Positions 11,422 through 21,156 of a stretch of 64,000 bases of DNA are shown here, piece after piece (within the stretch, counting starts at the first letter, position 1; each line of letters starts with the position of its first letter). This DNA is from Pseudomonas marginalis (GTDB lineage: Bacteria > Pseudomonadota > Gammaproteobacteria > Pseudomonadales > Pseudomonadaceae), in NCBI RefSeq assembly GCF_001645105.1, contig NZ_LKEG01000026.1, positions 124,649 through 188,648 of the forward strand. Direction: 5' to 3'. The notes beneath the pieces were generated by a model, which did not search any database, had not been told where the DNA came from, and saw only the letters and a program-made list of their open reading frames with translations. Position numbers and translations under genes: made by a program.

Positions 11422-11789
11422 CTCAATGCTCCTTAGGCGATTAGAACCTGTTCCCGGATCGGTCTTCTGACCTTGTTAGGGTGGGAGAGGGCGCGCTGTA
11501 TATCAAAGTGCCATCAAGGTAGTAATCAGGGTTTCCCTTAGTTGGATCCAACGCTCTAAGAGGTTCATCAAGACCAGCGCGGCGGGCCCTTTGCCTGCCT
11601 CAACCTTCCAAGCCCCAGGGTTGCAGGCGTGCAGGTAAAACTCGCGATAACTCACAGGTGTATTTATTGACCGGATGGTCGACTTTAAAAATTGCAAATA
11701 AATGTACGAAATTAACGAACTTGTACAAGCTGGCGAAAAAAATGACCCTTCTCCTGTTTCCGTACACTGGCTAAGCTCAGGGGCTCCAG
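11422..11789. other. Intergenic region between the chemoreceptor and aceK
   Basis: This 368-bp gap between divergent genes must hold both promoters. It becomes A/T-rich to the right. A perfect 10-bp palindrome CTTGTACAAG lies at 11720-11729, about 60 bp before aceK, and could be an operator. A 64-codon frame on the minus strand (11503-11697) has no ribosome-binding site or recognisable features, and I do not call it a gene. Confidence 0.4.
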
Positions 11790-13541
11790 ATGCTCGTCGA
11801 GGTTTCCCGCATGTCGCCTTCCGCCCGCGCTATCGCCCAGATGATCCTCGATGGCTTCGACGATTACCGTGAACACTTCCGCCAGATCACCGATGGCGCC
11901 CGCGAGCGTTTTGAAAAGGCCCAGTGGCAACTAGCCCAGGCCGCATCAGCGGCGCGGATCAACCTCTATGAAGAGAAGGTCAATGAAGTGACCGCGCGTC
12001 TGCATGAGCACTTCGATGACGCCACATTGCTCGACATTGATGCGTGGCCCGTGGTGAAAAGCGCCTACATCGGCCTGATCGACCTGCGCTTCGACGATGA
12101 GCTGTCCGAAACCTGGTACAACTCGATCTTCTGCGGCCTGTTCAGCCACGACCTGATCAGCGACGGTTGCATGTTTATCCACACCACGCGGCCCAGCCTG
12201 CGCCGGGCACGGGCCGCGCAGACGCGCACCTACACGCCCGCCGGGAACATCCCGCAGATGCTCGCGCAGGTGTTTGCCGACTACCGCTTCAGCGAACCCT
12301 ACGCGGACCTGGCAGCCGACCTGCGTCGCCTCGAAGTCCAGCTGCGGGAAAACCTGCCGGACTGGGTGTGCAAGGACCCGGACCTCAAGGTCGAGCTGTT
12401 TTCCTCGGTGCTCTACCGCAATAAGGGCGCCTACCTTGTAGGACGCATCTACACCCGCGACGAACAATGGCCACTGGTCATCCCGCTGCTGCACCGCGAA
12501 GGCCAGGGCATCCAGATCGATGCGCTGATCACCGACGAAGCCGAAGTGTCGATCATCTTTTCGTTTACCCGTTCCTACTTCATGGTCGACGTACCGGTAC
12601 CGGCGGAGTTCATTGGCTTCCTCAAGCGCATTTTGCCGGGCAAACATATCGCTGAGCTGTACACCTCCATCGGTTTCTACAAGCACGGCAAGTCGGAGTT
12701 CTACCGCGCGCTGATCAACCACCTGGCGACTACCGACGATCAGTTCATCATGGCCCCCGGCGTGCGCGGCATGGTCATGAGCGTATTCACCCTGCCGGGC
12801 TTCAACACGGTGTTCAAGATCATCAAGGACCGCTTTTCGCCGTCGAAAAACGTCAACCGCGCCACGGTGATCGAGAAATACCGCCTGGTCAAAAGCGTCG
12901 ACCGCGTTGGGCGCATGGCCGATACCCAGGAGTTCGCCGACTTCCGTTTTCCCCTGAGCAAGTTTGAACCGCAGTGCCTGGCCGAGCTGTTGGAAGTGGC
13001 CGCCGGCACCGTCGAAGTGGAAGGCGATACCGTGCTTATCCGTCACTGCTGGACCGAGCGGCGCATGACCCCGCTCAACCTCTACCTCGACAACGCCAAC
13101 CCCGCTCAAGTGCGCGAAGCCCTGGAAGACTACGGCTTGGCGATCAAGCAACTGGCGGCGGCGAATATTTTCCCCGGTGACATGCTGCTGAAGAACTTCG
13201 GCGTCACCCGTCACGGCCGCGTGGTGTTCTACGACTACGATGAAATCTGCTTTCTCACCGAAGCCAACTTCCGTCACATCCCCGCACCGCGCACCCCCGA
13301 GGATGAAATGGCCTCCGAGCCCTGGTACTCCATCGGCCCGCTGGATGTGTTCCCCGAGGAATTCCCGCCGTTCCTGTTCGCCGACGCGGGCCAACGCAAG
13401 CTGTTCGATGAGCTGCATGGCGAGTTGTACAACGCCGATTACTGGAAGGGCCTGCAGGCCGCGATTCGGGCGGGGAAGGTGATTGATGTGTTTCCGTATC
13501 GGCGCAAGGACCCGCAGGATGAAGGGGGGCTGTCGACGTGA
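11790..13541 (+). CDS. aceK: Isocitrate dehydrogenase kinase/phosphatase
   Basis: AceK phosphorylates and dephosphorylates isocitrate dehydrogenase, switching carbon between the TCA cycle and the glyoxylate bypass. The protein of about 580 residues carries the family hallmarks [20 protein letters not shown] at the N-terminus, the ATP-binding [13 protein letters not shown] segment in the kinase-like half, and [14 protein letters not shown], which contains the catalytic and Mg-binding Asp residues. Two starts are possible: ATG at 11790 (MLVEVSRM) or ATG at 11811 ([10 protein letters not shown]), the latter with GAGG eight bases upstream and closer to the usual family N-terminus. The aceA and aceB genes are not adjacent, as is usual in Pseudomonas. 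Confidence 0.96.
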   Translation: MLVEVSRMSPSARAIAQMILDGFDDYREHFRQITDGARERFEKAQWQLAQAASAARINLYEEKVNEVTARLHEHFDDATLLDIDAWPVVKSAYIGLIDLRFDDELSETWYNSIFCGLFSHDLISDGCMFIHTTRPSLRRARAAQTRTYTPAGNIPQMLAQVFADYRFSEPYADLAADLRRLEVQLRENLPDWVCKDPDLKVELFSSVLYRNKGAYLVGRIYTRDEQWPLVIPLLHREGQGIQIDALITDEAEVSIIFSFTRSYFMVDVPVPAEFIGFLKRILPGKHIAELYTSIGFYKHGKSEFYRALINHLATTDDQFIMAPGVRGMVMSVFTLPGFNTVFKIIKDRFSPSKNVNRATVIEKYRLVKSVDRVGRMADTQEFADFRFPLSKFEPQCLAELLEVAAGTVEVEGDTVLIRHCWTERRMTPLNLYLDNANPAQVREALEDYGLAIKQLAAANIFPGDMLLKNFGVTRHGRVVFYDYDEICFLTEANFRHIPAPRTPEDEMASEPWYSIGPLDVFPEEFPPFLFADAGQRKLFDELHGELYNADYWKGLQAAIRAGKVIDVFPYRRKDPQDEGGLST

Positions 13542-13560
13542 TCGCGGAGGGCATTGCCCA

Positions 13561-13593
13561 CTGGCTGACTGCGGGTGTGCTGCAGTCAGCCAG
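13561..13593. terminator. Hairpin between convergent genes
   Basis: CTGGCTGACTGC and GCAGTCAGCCAG form a perfect 12-bp stem with a 9-base loop. It lies 20 bases after the aceK stop and 36 bases before the convergent gene's stop. There is no T-run, so it is a candidate bidirectional terminator or mRNA-stabilising hairpin. Confidence 0.55.
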
Positions 13594-13628
13594 GGTTGCC
13601 GGTCAATGGTCGCCAATGGCGATGAACG

Positions 13629-14204
13629 CTAGGCGCCTTCTTTGCGATTTTCTTTGCGGATGTCTTTGAGCCAGGGTTGGCCCTTGCCCAGCGTAGTCAA
13701 TGTGTCTGTTACGTTGGAGGCGCGGTTTCTGTCAGTAGGGTTGGAGCCACGGGTCTGTACGTCCCGGGCTTGCTTGTAGAGGGACCCCATTTCTTTATTG
13801 AATGCCTTATCGGTTTTTTTGTTCTCCCGGTAATCGTTGAATTGGTTGATCGGGTTTTTGCTTCCGGGGCTGACCTCAAGCTTTTTGATCCGTTGTTCCA
13901 ACAGATTGATAGGGGGTTGGTAGGACGTTTTTGGAAGCGCGGGTGTCGGGAAGTCGACGGGGAGTTTTTCCAGTGCGTCCTTGGTCTTTTTCAGTTGATC
14001 GAGTTCTTTTTGCCTGGAGGGGCTCATGGCGGAGTAGGGCTGTTTATCCAGCAGCGGCGCCGATGCGCCAGTGTTGCTTGAACCTTGCGTCCAAGAACTT
14101 TGTGTCGAATGGGTTTGAGGCGCAACGTCCTGATGCTTGGTGGCGTATCGGTCTGAGTAATTGTTGGCGCTGCTGTTGGCATAGCGGTCGATGGGTAATG
14201 GCAT
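13629..14204 (-). CDS. Protein of unknown function, last gene of the 13.6-16.7 kb cluster
   Basis: I do not recognise this 191-residue protein. The first 60 residues are rich in Ser, Thr, Asn, Gln and Pro (MPLPIDRYANSSANNYSDRY) and look disordered. The remainder is highly charged and probably helical, with many Lys/Glu/Gln and the repeated pattern LKKTKDALEKL and LEQRIKKLEV. It has no Cys, no signal peptide and no membrane segment. AAGGA lies six bases before the ATG. The segment is noticeably more A/T-rich than its neighbours. The polar, low-complexity N-terminus resembles type III secretion signals, but no secretion genes or hrp box were found, so that is only a suggestion. Confidence 0.72.
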   Translation of the reverse strand: MPLPIDRYANSSANNYSDRYATKHQDVAPQTHSTQSSWTQGSSNTGASAPLLDKQPYSAMSPSRQKELDQLKKTKDALEKLPVDFPTPALPKTSYQPPINLLEQRIKKLEVSPGSKNPINQFNDYRENKKTDKAFNKEMGSLYKQARDVQTRGSNPTDRNRASNVTDTLTTLGKGQPWLKDIRKENRKEGA

Positions 14205-14254
14205 ACGAAATCCTTAAGTCACAGTAACGTGTTGAATGGGGCTTAACCGCTGTA

Positions 14255-14509
14255 TTAAGGGCTGTCCATGAAGTTCGTTCCCCGAATGGCGCGGCTTATC
14301 GCGTGGAAGTTCGCGATCCTGGTCGCCGTCAGGTTGGTTGCAGGTTCCGACGACTCCCGGTTGTCGGGCGAAGACGATGGCTGCTGTGTATAGGCCGGAG
14401 GGAACTCGTATCTGGGAGGGGGCTGCGACTCGTGCGAGCGCGGTTGAGCCTGCATGGCAGTTGAATAGCTCGGCAGGTTGGGGGAGGAAACAGGGGCGTC
14501 GATGGGCAT
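14255..14509 (-). CDS. Small proline/serine-rich protein of unknown function
   Basis: An 84-residue frame with a good ribosome-binding site (GGAGG four bases before the ATG). The first 55 residues are dominated by Pro, Ser, Gln and Tyr (for example QPPPRYEFPPAYTQQPSSSP), followed by a short helical-looking end (TATRIANFHAISRAIRG). There are no Cys residues and no signal peptide. Its opening, MPIDAPVSSPNL, resembles the Pro/Ser-rich openings of the other three genes in this cluster. It lies 50 bp upstream of the 191-residue gene and about 195 bp downstream of the 412-residue gene on the same strand, so co-expression is plausible. No homologue is known to me. Confidence 0.6.
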   Translation of the reverse strand: MPIDAPVSSPNLPSYSTAMQAQPRSHESQPPPRYEFPPAYTQQPSSSPDNRESSEPATNLTATRIANFHAISRAIRGTNFMDSP

Positions 14510-14703
14510 AAAGCCTCCGTATCAGGTTGGAATATCCTGGTTGTCCAGACCTCTCTGGATGACTTATTGGGCGCCTGCCAGCGCTTACGGAAAATCGGAC
14601 TTTTGCTTTTCAACCGTCGGATGAACTGGTCATTTTTTGTAGTAAGAATCTCTGTGGAGTAGCCCCATAAGTCTTTTGCCTACCTGGGTTCATCCCGGCA
14701 ACG

Positions 14704-15942
14704 TTAGGGAAGGGACGTGGTTATGTGGTGAATGGCCAGGTGGCTTCTGAGGTCGGTGTAGAGGGTGTGCAGATCGGTATTCAGTTCAGCAATCAGCGCC
14801 CGCTGTTTGTTGTCGTCTTTAAGCTGACGGATGGCGGCATGTTTGACATGGGTGTTGTTGGCCGACTGAATCAACGCTTTGAACGCCTGGCGATCCTTGG
14901 CGCTGCCGGCTTGCTCCGTGCGGGGAACGGTGTTCAGTTGCACAAAGGCATGTTCGATAACCGCCAGCTCCAGTTTGATTCGCTGATTATTCGGCGAGGT
15001 TAAAATCAGCATGGGGTCCATGCCTGCCTCCGAACTGCCATCAAGCCTGCCGTTACGCCAGGCATCGCGTAAATTCGCCAGGGCATTGCGCGCCGCGTTC
15101 ACCGCTTGTGGCGACAGTTTTTCTCCCGCGCCGTTGCGGTGGGCGGTTTCGAGCGTGCGCTCCAGTCGGTGGAGTGTCAGTTCCACCGGTGCAGATTGAT
15201 GGTTGCGCTCAAGATTCTGCTCCAAGCGTTTACGCTCCGGGGTGAGGCCAACGGTGGTGGTGAATTGACTGCTGCCTTTCAGGCGCCCCGTTGCCCAGGC
15301 GTTGCGGTATTCGGTCAGGGCGTTACGTTGCTTGATAAAGATCTCTTCCTCGACTTGAGACAACGGGTGCGGTTGTTGCTTGATGTGAGCATCCAGCAGG
15401 CCCGTCTCCTTATCCAGGGCGTTGACGTGTTTGACGGCCTGTTTCAGGTCTTGCGCGGTCAACCTGCTGTTCAGCGGTGCAGGTAGCAGGACGTGGAGGG
15501 GGATCGGGTCCAACTCACTGGACGCTGGAGGGGTGGTGGCCGCCCATGCGGCGCGTCGATCCATCAGGGCGTTGCGTGCTTCCATGCGGGTTGCCAGTTG
15601 CTCATTGCGTTGCGCAAGTGCTTGCAGGGGTGTGTTTGCATCCGGTTGCAGGGCAAAGCGTTTGCGGCTTTCCTGGTCGAAGGCCTCAAGCGCCGCGTCG
15701 AGCCTTGAAACGTGCATCCAGGCTTGAAGTTGATGCCCTTTTTCCTGTGGCGCACTTTCCGGCATTCGACTCATGGGGCGAAGCAATGCGTGTTCGAGGT
15801 TGCGGGTGTTCCCGAGCAGGTGACTGTGCCCTTGATCGACCAGGCTTTTAACCACGGCGCCCTGGATAAAGTGGGTTTGTTGTACCAGTCGGCCCAGGGT
15901 GGCGCCGGACTCGGGGGGTGAAAACGGTGTGGGTCTGATCAC
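14704..15942 (-). CDS. Large helical protein with three internal modules, function unknown
   Basis: An unrecognised 412-residue soluble protein without Cys, signal peptide or membrane helix. It carries three copies of a roughly 80-residue helical module with the signature RNAL-x-x-x-R-x-AW: EARNALMDRRAAW (about 121-133), KQRNALTEYRNAWATGRLKG (about 204-223) and AARNALANLRDAWRNGRLDG (about 283-302), the last two followed by SS. The start appears to be GTG at 15942, with GGAGAAG upstream; the protein opens MIRPTPFSPPESG. It follows the paralogous gene at 15966-16679 after 23 bp. The C-terminal FKALIQSANNTHVK resembles LKALINNLWDVAKTE of that neighbour, so the two are likely duplicates. Confidence 0.75.
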   Translation of the reverse strand: MIRPTPFSPPESGATLGRLVQQTHFIQGAVVKSLVDQGHSHLLGNTRNLEHALLRPMSRMPESAPQEKGHQLQAWMHVSRLDAALEAFDQESRKRFALQPDANTPLQALAQRNEQLATRMEARNALMDRRAAWAATTPPASSELDPIPLHVLLPAPLNSRLTAQDLKQAVKHVNALDKETGLLDAHIKQQPHPLSQVEEEIFIKQRNALTEYRNAWATGRLKGSSQFTTTVGLTPERKRLEQNLERNHQSAPVELTLHRLERTLETAHRNGAGEKLSPQAVNAARNALANLRDAWRNGRLDGSSEAGMDPMLILTSPNNQRIKLELAVIEHAFVQLNTVPRTEQAGSAKDRQAFKALIQSANNTHVKHAAIRQLKDDNKQRALIAELNTDLHTLYTDLRSHLAIHHITTSLP

Positions 15943-15965
15943 AGGGGCTTCTCCGGGTGATGGCT

Positions 15966-16679
15966 TCAGATTCGAGAATTTTTCAGGCCTTCAACCAACC
16001 TGTAGACGTCTACCAGGATGTGGTCTGCGTTCAGTGGGTCGGTCAGGTACTTATCCCGGTACTCCGTTTTCGCAACATCCCACAGGTTGTTTATCAATGC
16101 TTTCAAAGCGTCCTCCTGCAGTGTTCGCGGGACGGGAGCGCAATGACTGGCCAATTGCGTGCCTATCCGTGATGACCCCGCAAATGCGCCAGCGGCCCAG
16201 GCAGACCTGAGCTGATCCAACTTGCGACAAAGTGTCACCACGGTTTGTAAGTCGATGGACGTTCCGCCCTGCTGATCACGCTCCAGCAACAGCGTGCCTA
16301 ATTGCTCGGCCTGTTCGAGCACATGGTTGAGACGGTCCACATGCTTCACCGCCTGCGCCAGCGCCCTGCCTGATAGGCTGGGTGAAAAACTCACTGGGTC
16401 CTCGTCGATGGAAGGGGTGTTTCCCACCTGTTCAGGCAGGGGGCTGTCCCTGCCCATGGCTTGCCAGTAAGTCGGTGCAAGAGACGACGGCCGTCGTGAT
16501 TCGAGCTGCCTGACCGAATCCGGATGCGTATCTTCGGCGTACATGCCCAACGTATCGACGTAGGTCTGGGCAGCACGTGCGCGCGGCTCCAAGGCAGGAT
16601 CCTGCTCCGTGTAAGTGGGGGCCGCATGCGAGGTCCATGTCGTTGAGAGGGGGGGCAAATTGGCTGTTGGGCTTGGCAT
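15966..16679 (-). CDS. Paralogue of the 412-residue module protein, function unknown
   Basis: A 237-residue protein I do not recognise. After a Pro/Ser/Thr-rich first 100 residues (MPSPTANLPPLSTTW) it holds one copy of the module found three times in its downstream neighbour: ALAQAVKHVDRLNHV (107-120; the neighbour has LKQAVKHVNALDKE) followed by LDQLRSAWAAGAFAGSS (154-170). I chose the ATG at 16679 rather than an upstream frame from 16763, which would begin with TTG and lacks a ribosome-binding site. That choice also gives a Pro/Ser opening like its three companions. It is the first gene of the cluster and is divergent from hrpA; the 308 bp between them contain no recognisable hrp box. Confidence 0.7.
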   Translation of the reverse strand: MPSPTANLPPLSTTWTSHAAPTYTEQDPALEPRARAAQTYVDTLGMYAEDTHPDSVRQLESRRPSSLAPTYWQAMGRDSPLPEQVGNTPSIDEDPVSFSPSLSGRALAQAVKHVDRLNHVLEQAEQLGTLLLERDQQGGTSIDLQTVVTLCRKLDQLRSAWAAGAFAGSSRIGTQLASHCAPVPRTLQEDALKALINNLWDVAKTEYRDKYLTDPLNADHILVDVYRLVEGLKNSRI

Positions 16680-16987
16680 GACGTTTTTCCGGTGCGGGCA
16701 GCGTTGGGCATGAAGGGAGGCGTTTTTTGCGTGCCGCAGTAGAGCGCGCCGGGTCATGGGCAAGCCATATAGAAAACCCTGATGGTTGCGTGCGAAAAGT
16801 CATGTAAGGGTGTGGGTCGGGACGTTCCCGTCAGGCTCAAACAGCCTGCCACCCTTGTATGAAGCGGTGGTTTTGCGGCTTTGAAATGGCTTGCCTCGTT
16901 CACAGCGACTGAAATCTGCGACAATTGCCACCCACGATCACGTCACCGCAGGCTCACCTGCCTCACTAGAAGACCTTTGCGTACCTG

Positions 16988-19900
16988 ATGACTGACCAAG
17001 CACCCACTATCGACCAACTGCTCAAAACCCTCGACCACGCCATGCTCGCCGACCGCCACCGCTTGCGCCGGCAGTTGCTTGAGCTGCGCAAGAAGCCCGA
17101 CGAGGAAAAGCTGGCGCAGTGGGTGGCGCGCATGCAGGCGTCCTGCGCGCAGGTCACGGCGCGGCGCGCCAGCCTGCCTGTGATCCGCTATGACGACAGC
17201 CTGCCGATTGCGGCCAAGCGCGATGAAATCAAGGACGCGCTGCTCAAGCATCAGGTGCTGATAATTGCCGGTGAAACCGGTTCGGGTAAAACCACCCAGT
17301 TGCCGAAAATCTGCCTGGAGATCGGTCGTGGCCAGTTCGGTTTGATCGGCCACACCCAGCCGCGCCGGATCGCCGCGCGCAGTGTCGCCAGCCGCGTCGC
17401 TGAAGAACTCGCCACGCCGCTCGGCGCGCTGGTCGGCTATCAAGTCCGGTTTGAAGACCAAAGTGATTCCAATACCCTGATCAAGCTGATGACCGACGGC
17501 ATCCTGCTGGCGGAAACCCAGAACGACCGTTACCTCGAACGCTACGACACGATCATCGTCGACGAAGCCCACGAACGCAGCCTGAACATCGACTTCCTGC
17601 TGGGTTACCTGAAGACCCTGCTGCCGCGCCGCCCGGACCTGAAGGTCATCATCACCTCGGCGACCATCGACCTGGAGCGTTTCTCCAAGCATTTCGACGA
17701 TGCGCCGATTGTCGAGGTGTCGGGCCGTACCTTCCCGGTGGACACCTGGTATCGCCCGCTGACCCTGGAACAGGACGAGGAGGGCAACCGTGTCGAAGAC
17801 GACTTGACGGTCGATCAGGCGATCCTCGCGACCCTCGACGAAATCGCCGCTTATGAGCGCAGCGAGCGGCGCAGCCCCGGCGATGTGCTGGTGTTCCTGC
17901 CGGGGGAGCGCGAGATTCGCGACGCTGCCGACATGTTGCGCAAGGCCCAGCTCAAGCACACCGAAATCCTGCCGTTGTACGCGCGCCTGTCGCCGGCCGA
18001 ACAGCAGCGCATCTTCCAGTCTCATCCCGGCCGGCGCGTGGTGCTGGCGACCAACGTCGCGGAAACCTCGCTGACCGTGCCGGGCATTCGTTATGTGATC
18101 GACAGCGGTACCGCACGCATCAGCCGCTACAGTTACCGCGCCAAGGTGCAGCGCCTGCCGATCGAAGCGATTTCCCAGGCCAGCGCCAACCAGCGTAAAG
18201 GCCGTTGCGGTCGGGTCGAGCCCGGCATCTGCATTCGCTTGTACAGCGAAGAAGACTTTATCGGCCGTCCGGAATTTACCGACCCTGAGATCCTGCGCAC
18301 CAACCTCGCCGCCGTGATCCTGCAGATGCTGCACCTGCGCCTCGGCGAAATCACCGATTTCCCGTTTATCGAACCGCCGGACGGCAAGGCCATCAGTGAT
18401 GGTTTCAACCTGCTGCAAGAGCTTTCGGCAGTGGACCGTAACAGCCAGCTCACCCCGTTGGGCCGCCAGCTGGCGCGCCTGCCGGTCGATCCGCGCATGG
18501 GCCGCATGTTGCTCGAAGCCGCCAAGCTCGGCAGTTTGCAGGAAGTGCTGATCGTCGCCAGCGCCATGTCGATCCAGGACCCGCGCGAGCGTCCGCCGGA
18601 GCGTCAACAGGCCGCCGACCAGGCCCACGCACAGTGGAAAGACCCGGATTCGGACTTCGCCGGGCTGGTCAATCTGTGGCGCGGCTTTGAAGAGCAACGC
18701 CAGGAGCTGACCGCCAGCCCGTTGCGTAACTGGTGTCGCAAGAACTTCCTCAACTACCTGCGCCTGCGCGAGTGGCGCGACTCCCATCGCCAGTTGAGCC
18801 TGATTTGCCGCGACATGCAGCTGACCGTCAATAAAGAGCCGGCGGACTTCCCGAAACTGCACAAGGCCGTGCTGTCCGGCCTGCTCAGCCAGATCGGCCA
18901 GAAGACCGAAGACGGCGATTACCTCGGCGCACGTCAGCGGCGCTTCTGGATTCACCCGTCCTCGGGCATCGGCAAGAAGCGCCCGCAATGGTTGATGACT
19001 GCCGAACTGGTGGAAACCACCAAGCTGTATGCGCGCATGGTCGCCAAGATCGACGCGGACTGGATCGAGCCGCTGGCCGGGCACCTGATCAAGAAAAACC
19101 ACTTCGAACCCCACTGGGAGAAGAAGCGCGGCCAAGTCGTGGCCTTTGAGCAGATCACCCTGTTCGGCCTGATTGTGGTCGGCCGCCGGCCGGTGCATTA
19201 CGGGCCGATTGACCCGGTGGTGTCTCGCGAGCTGTTTATCCGCGAAGGCCTGGTGCGTGGCGAGATCCAGTCGCGAGCCAAATGCCTCACGGCCAACCAG
19301 CAGTTGCTGGAACAGCTCGACGAACTCGAAGCCAAGGCGCGCCGTCGCGACATCCTGGCGGATGAAGAAACCCTGTTCGCCTTCTACGATGCGCGCTTGC
19401 CGGCGGAGATTCACCAGACCGCGACCTTCGACAGTTGGTACAAGGTCAACAGCCAGAAAGACCCGCAACTGCTGATCATGCGCGAGGAAGATGTGCTGGC
19501 CCGCGAAGCCAGTGAAGTCACCGCCGCGCATTACCCGGACACCCTGCACCTGGGCGACCTGGAACTGGCCTTGAGTTACCACTTCGAACCCAACCACCCG
19601 CGTGACGGCGTGACCCTGCGCGTGCCGGCTCCGTTGCTGCCGGCCTTGCCGCCGGAGCGCCTGGAGTGGCTGGTGCCGGGGGTGATCGAAGCCAAATGCA
19701 TTGCCCTGGTGCGCAACCTGCCCAAGGCGCTGCGCAAGAATTTCGTGCCGGTGCCGGACTTCGTCAAGGCCGCCCTGCAACGGATCGAGTTCGGCCAGGG
19801 CTCGTTGCCCCAGGCGCTGGGCCGTGAATTGCTGCGCATGACGGGCGCGCGGGTCAGCGATGAAGCCTGGGCCGAAGCCGCGCAGCAGGTCGAAAACCAC

Positions 19901-20899
19901 CTGAAGATGAACCTGGAAGTGGTCGACGGCGAGGGCAAGTTCCTCGGCGAAGGCCGCGACCTGGCTGAACTGACGGCGCGCTTCGCCGGGGCCAGCCAGG
20001 CCGCGTTGGCCGTGCCGCAAACCGCGAAAAGCCAGCAGCCGGTCGAGGCCAAAGTGTTTGCGGCGGTAGCGGAAAAGACTCAGCAGAAGATCGCCGGGCT
20101 GTCGATGACGGTGTACCCAGCACTGGTGGAAGACAACGGCACGGTCAAGGAAGGGCGCTTCTCCACCGCCGCCGAGGCTGAATTTCAGCATCGCCGCGCC
20201 TTACAACGCTTGCTGATGCAGCAACTGGCGGAACCGGCGAAGTTCCTGCGTGGCAAATTGCCGGGTCTGACCGAATTGGGGCTGATGTACCGCGAACTGG
20301 GGCGCATCGATGCGCTGGTGGAAGACATCCTGTTGGCCAGCCTCGACACCTGCGTACTCGAAGGCGAAGCCAGCCTGCCGCGTGATGGCGCCGGTTTGGC
20401 GGCCTTGGCCGAGCGTAAGCGTGGCAGCTGGACCGAGCACGCCGAGCGTTTGGCGCGCCTGACCCTGGAGGTGCTGAAACTCTGGCACGGCCTGCAAAAA
20501 CGCTTCAAAGGCAAGATCGACCTGGCCCAGGCCGTGGCCCTGAACGATATCAAGCAGCAACTGAGCAACTTGGTGTATCCCGGTTTTGTGCGGGAAACCC
20601 CGGCGCAGTGGTTCAAGGAGTTGCCGCGTTACCTCAAGGCCATCGAATTGCGCCTGGAGAAACTGCCGAGCCAGGTGCAAAAAGACCGGGTATGGAGCAG
20701 CGAGCTGGGCGGGCTGTGGACGCAGTACGAAAACCGCCTGAAAAAGCACACCCAGGAAGGCAAGCGCGATCCGCAGCTGGAGCTCTATCGCTGGTGGTTG
20801 GAGGAGTATCGGGTGTCGTTGTTTGGCCAGCAGTTGGGCACCAAGGTGCCGATTTCCGACAAGCGTCTAAGCAAGCAATGGAGCCTGGTAGAGGCCTGA
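16988..20899 (+). CDS. hrpA: ATP-dependent RNA helicase HrpA (DEAH box)
   Basis: A 1303-residue DEAH-box helicase, the usual length for HrpA. The Walker A motif GETGSGKTTQ is at 95-104, DEAH at 192-195 and SAT near 217. Motif VI is present as QRKGRCGRV, followed by helicase-associated HA2 and OB domains and the long HrpA-specific C-terminal region. HrpA is implicated in mRNA processing and in rescuing stalled or collided ribosomes. The ATG at 16988 gives MTDQAPTIDQLLK, in line with family members. It is transcribed away from the unknown cluster, and a REPIN follows its stop. Confidence 0.97.
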   Translation: MTDQAPTIDQLLKTLDHAMLADRHRLRRQLLELRKKPDEEKLAQWVARMQASCAQVTARRASLPVIRYDDSLPIAAKRDEIKDALLKHQVLIIAGETGSGKTTQLPKICLEIGRGQFGLIGHTQPRRIAARSVASRVAEELATPLGALVGYQVRFEDQSDSNTLIKLMTDGILLAETQNDRYLERYDTIIVDEAHERSLNIDFLLGYLKTLLPRRPDLKVIITSATIDLERFSKHFDDAPIVEVSGRTFPVDTWYRPLTLEQDEEGNRVEDDLTVDQAILATLDEIAAYERSERRSPGDVLVFLPGEREIRDAADMLRKAQLKHTEILPLYARLSPAEQQRIFQSHPGRRVVLATNVAETSLTVPGIRYVIDSGTARISRYSYRAKVQRLPIEAISQASANQRKGRCGRVEPGICIRLYSEEDFIGRPEFTDPEILRTNLAAVILQMLHLRLGEITDFPFIEPPDGKAISDGFNLLQELSAVDRNSQLTPLGRQLARLPVDPRMGRMLLEAAKLGSLQEVLIVASAMSIQDPRERPPERQQAADQAHAQWKDPDSDFAGLVNLWRGFEEQRQELTASPLRNWCRKNFLNYLRLREWRDSHRQLSLICRDMQLTVNKEPADFPKLHKAVLSGLLSQIGQKTEDGDYLGARQRRFWIHPSSGIGKKRPQWLMTAELVETTKLYARMVAKIDADWIEPLAGHLIKKNHFEPHWEKKRGQVVAFEQITLFGLIVVGRRPVHYGPIDPVVSRELFIREGLVRGEIQSRAKCLTANQQLLEQLDELEAKARRRDILADEETLFAFYDARLPAEIHQTATFDSWYKVNSQKDPQLLIMREEDVLAREASEVTAAHYPDTLHLGDLELALSYHFEPNHPRDGVTLRVPAPLLPALPPERLEWLVPGVIEAKCIALVRNLPKALRKNFVPVPDFVKAALQRIEFGQGSLPQALGRELLRMTGARVSDEAWAEAAQQVENHLKMNLEVVDGEGKFLGEGRDLAELTARFAGASQAALAVPQTAKSQQPVEAKVFAAVAEKTQQKIAGLSMTVYPALVEDNGTVKEGRFSTAAEAEFQHRRALQRLLMQQLAEPAKFLRGKLPGLTELGLMYRELGRIDALVEDILLASLDTCVLEGEASLPRDGAGLAALAERKRGSWTEHAERLARLTLEVLKLWHGLQKRFKGKIDLAQAVALNDIKQQLSNLVYPGFVRETPAQWFKELPRYLKAIELRLEKLPSQVQKDRVWSSELGGLWTQYENRLKKHTQEGKRDPQLELYRWWLEEYRVSLFGQQLGTKVPISDKRLSKQWSLVEA

Positions 20900-20933
20900 T
20901 ATTTACACGGTTTCCAGGGCAATACAGGTCCAG

Positions 20934-21023
20934 TGTGGGAGGGGGCTTGCCCCCGATTGCGGTCTGTCAGTAAAGGATGTGTTGACTGGCCCACCGCTAT
21001 CGGGGGCAAGCCCCCTCCCACAG
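20934..21023. repeat. REPIN, class B
   Basis: TGTGGGAGGGGGCTTGCCCC at the left and GGGGCAAGCCCCCTCCCACA at the right form a symmetric pair with about 45 bases between. It starts 34 bases after the hrpA stop and probably helps end its transcript. The rest of the gap up to 21207 holds the palindrome at 21157-21174. Confidence 0.92.
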
Positions 21024-21156
21024 ATAGCGCCAAATTTCGAGGTTTGTGGCAAACTTCGCGGTTATAAATGCCGGGATCGTCGTGAAGGGCTACGGCGCGA
21101 TGGAATAAAGCGACGCCAGTTTGATGTCCGCTGCGCGGCATTGGACTACCTAAAGT

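Noticed and set aside
11503-11697. A 64-codon minus-strand ORF between the chemoreceptor and aceK
   Set aside because: There is no ribosome-binding site, no recognisable domain, and it lies in a region expected to hold promoters.
13600-16990. hrp-box promoter for the unknown cluster
   Set aside because: I looked on the minus strand for GGAACC-N15/16-CCAC. GGGAACGTCCCGACCCACAC near 16823 has the two halves only 7 bases apart, and the GGTTCC near 14345 has no partner at the right distance.
16943-20191. A 1082-codon open frame antisense to hrpA
   Set aside because: High-GC genes in this organism keep the antisense frame open through codon bias. The translation has no domain, and the sense strand is clearly HrpA. 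The same applies to the long frames antisense to ccoN (377-1852, 3892-5448), relA (53698-55794) and aceK (11946-13616).
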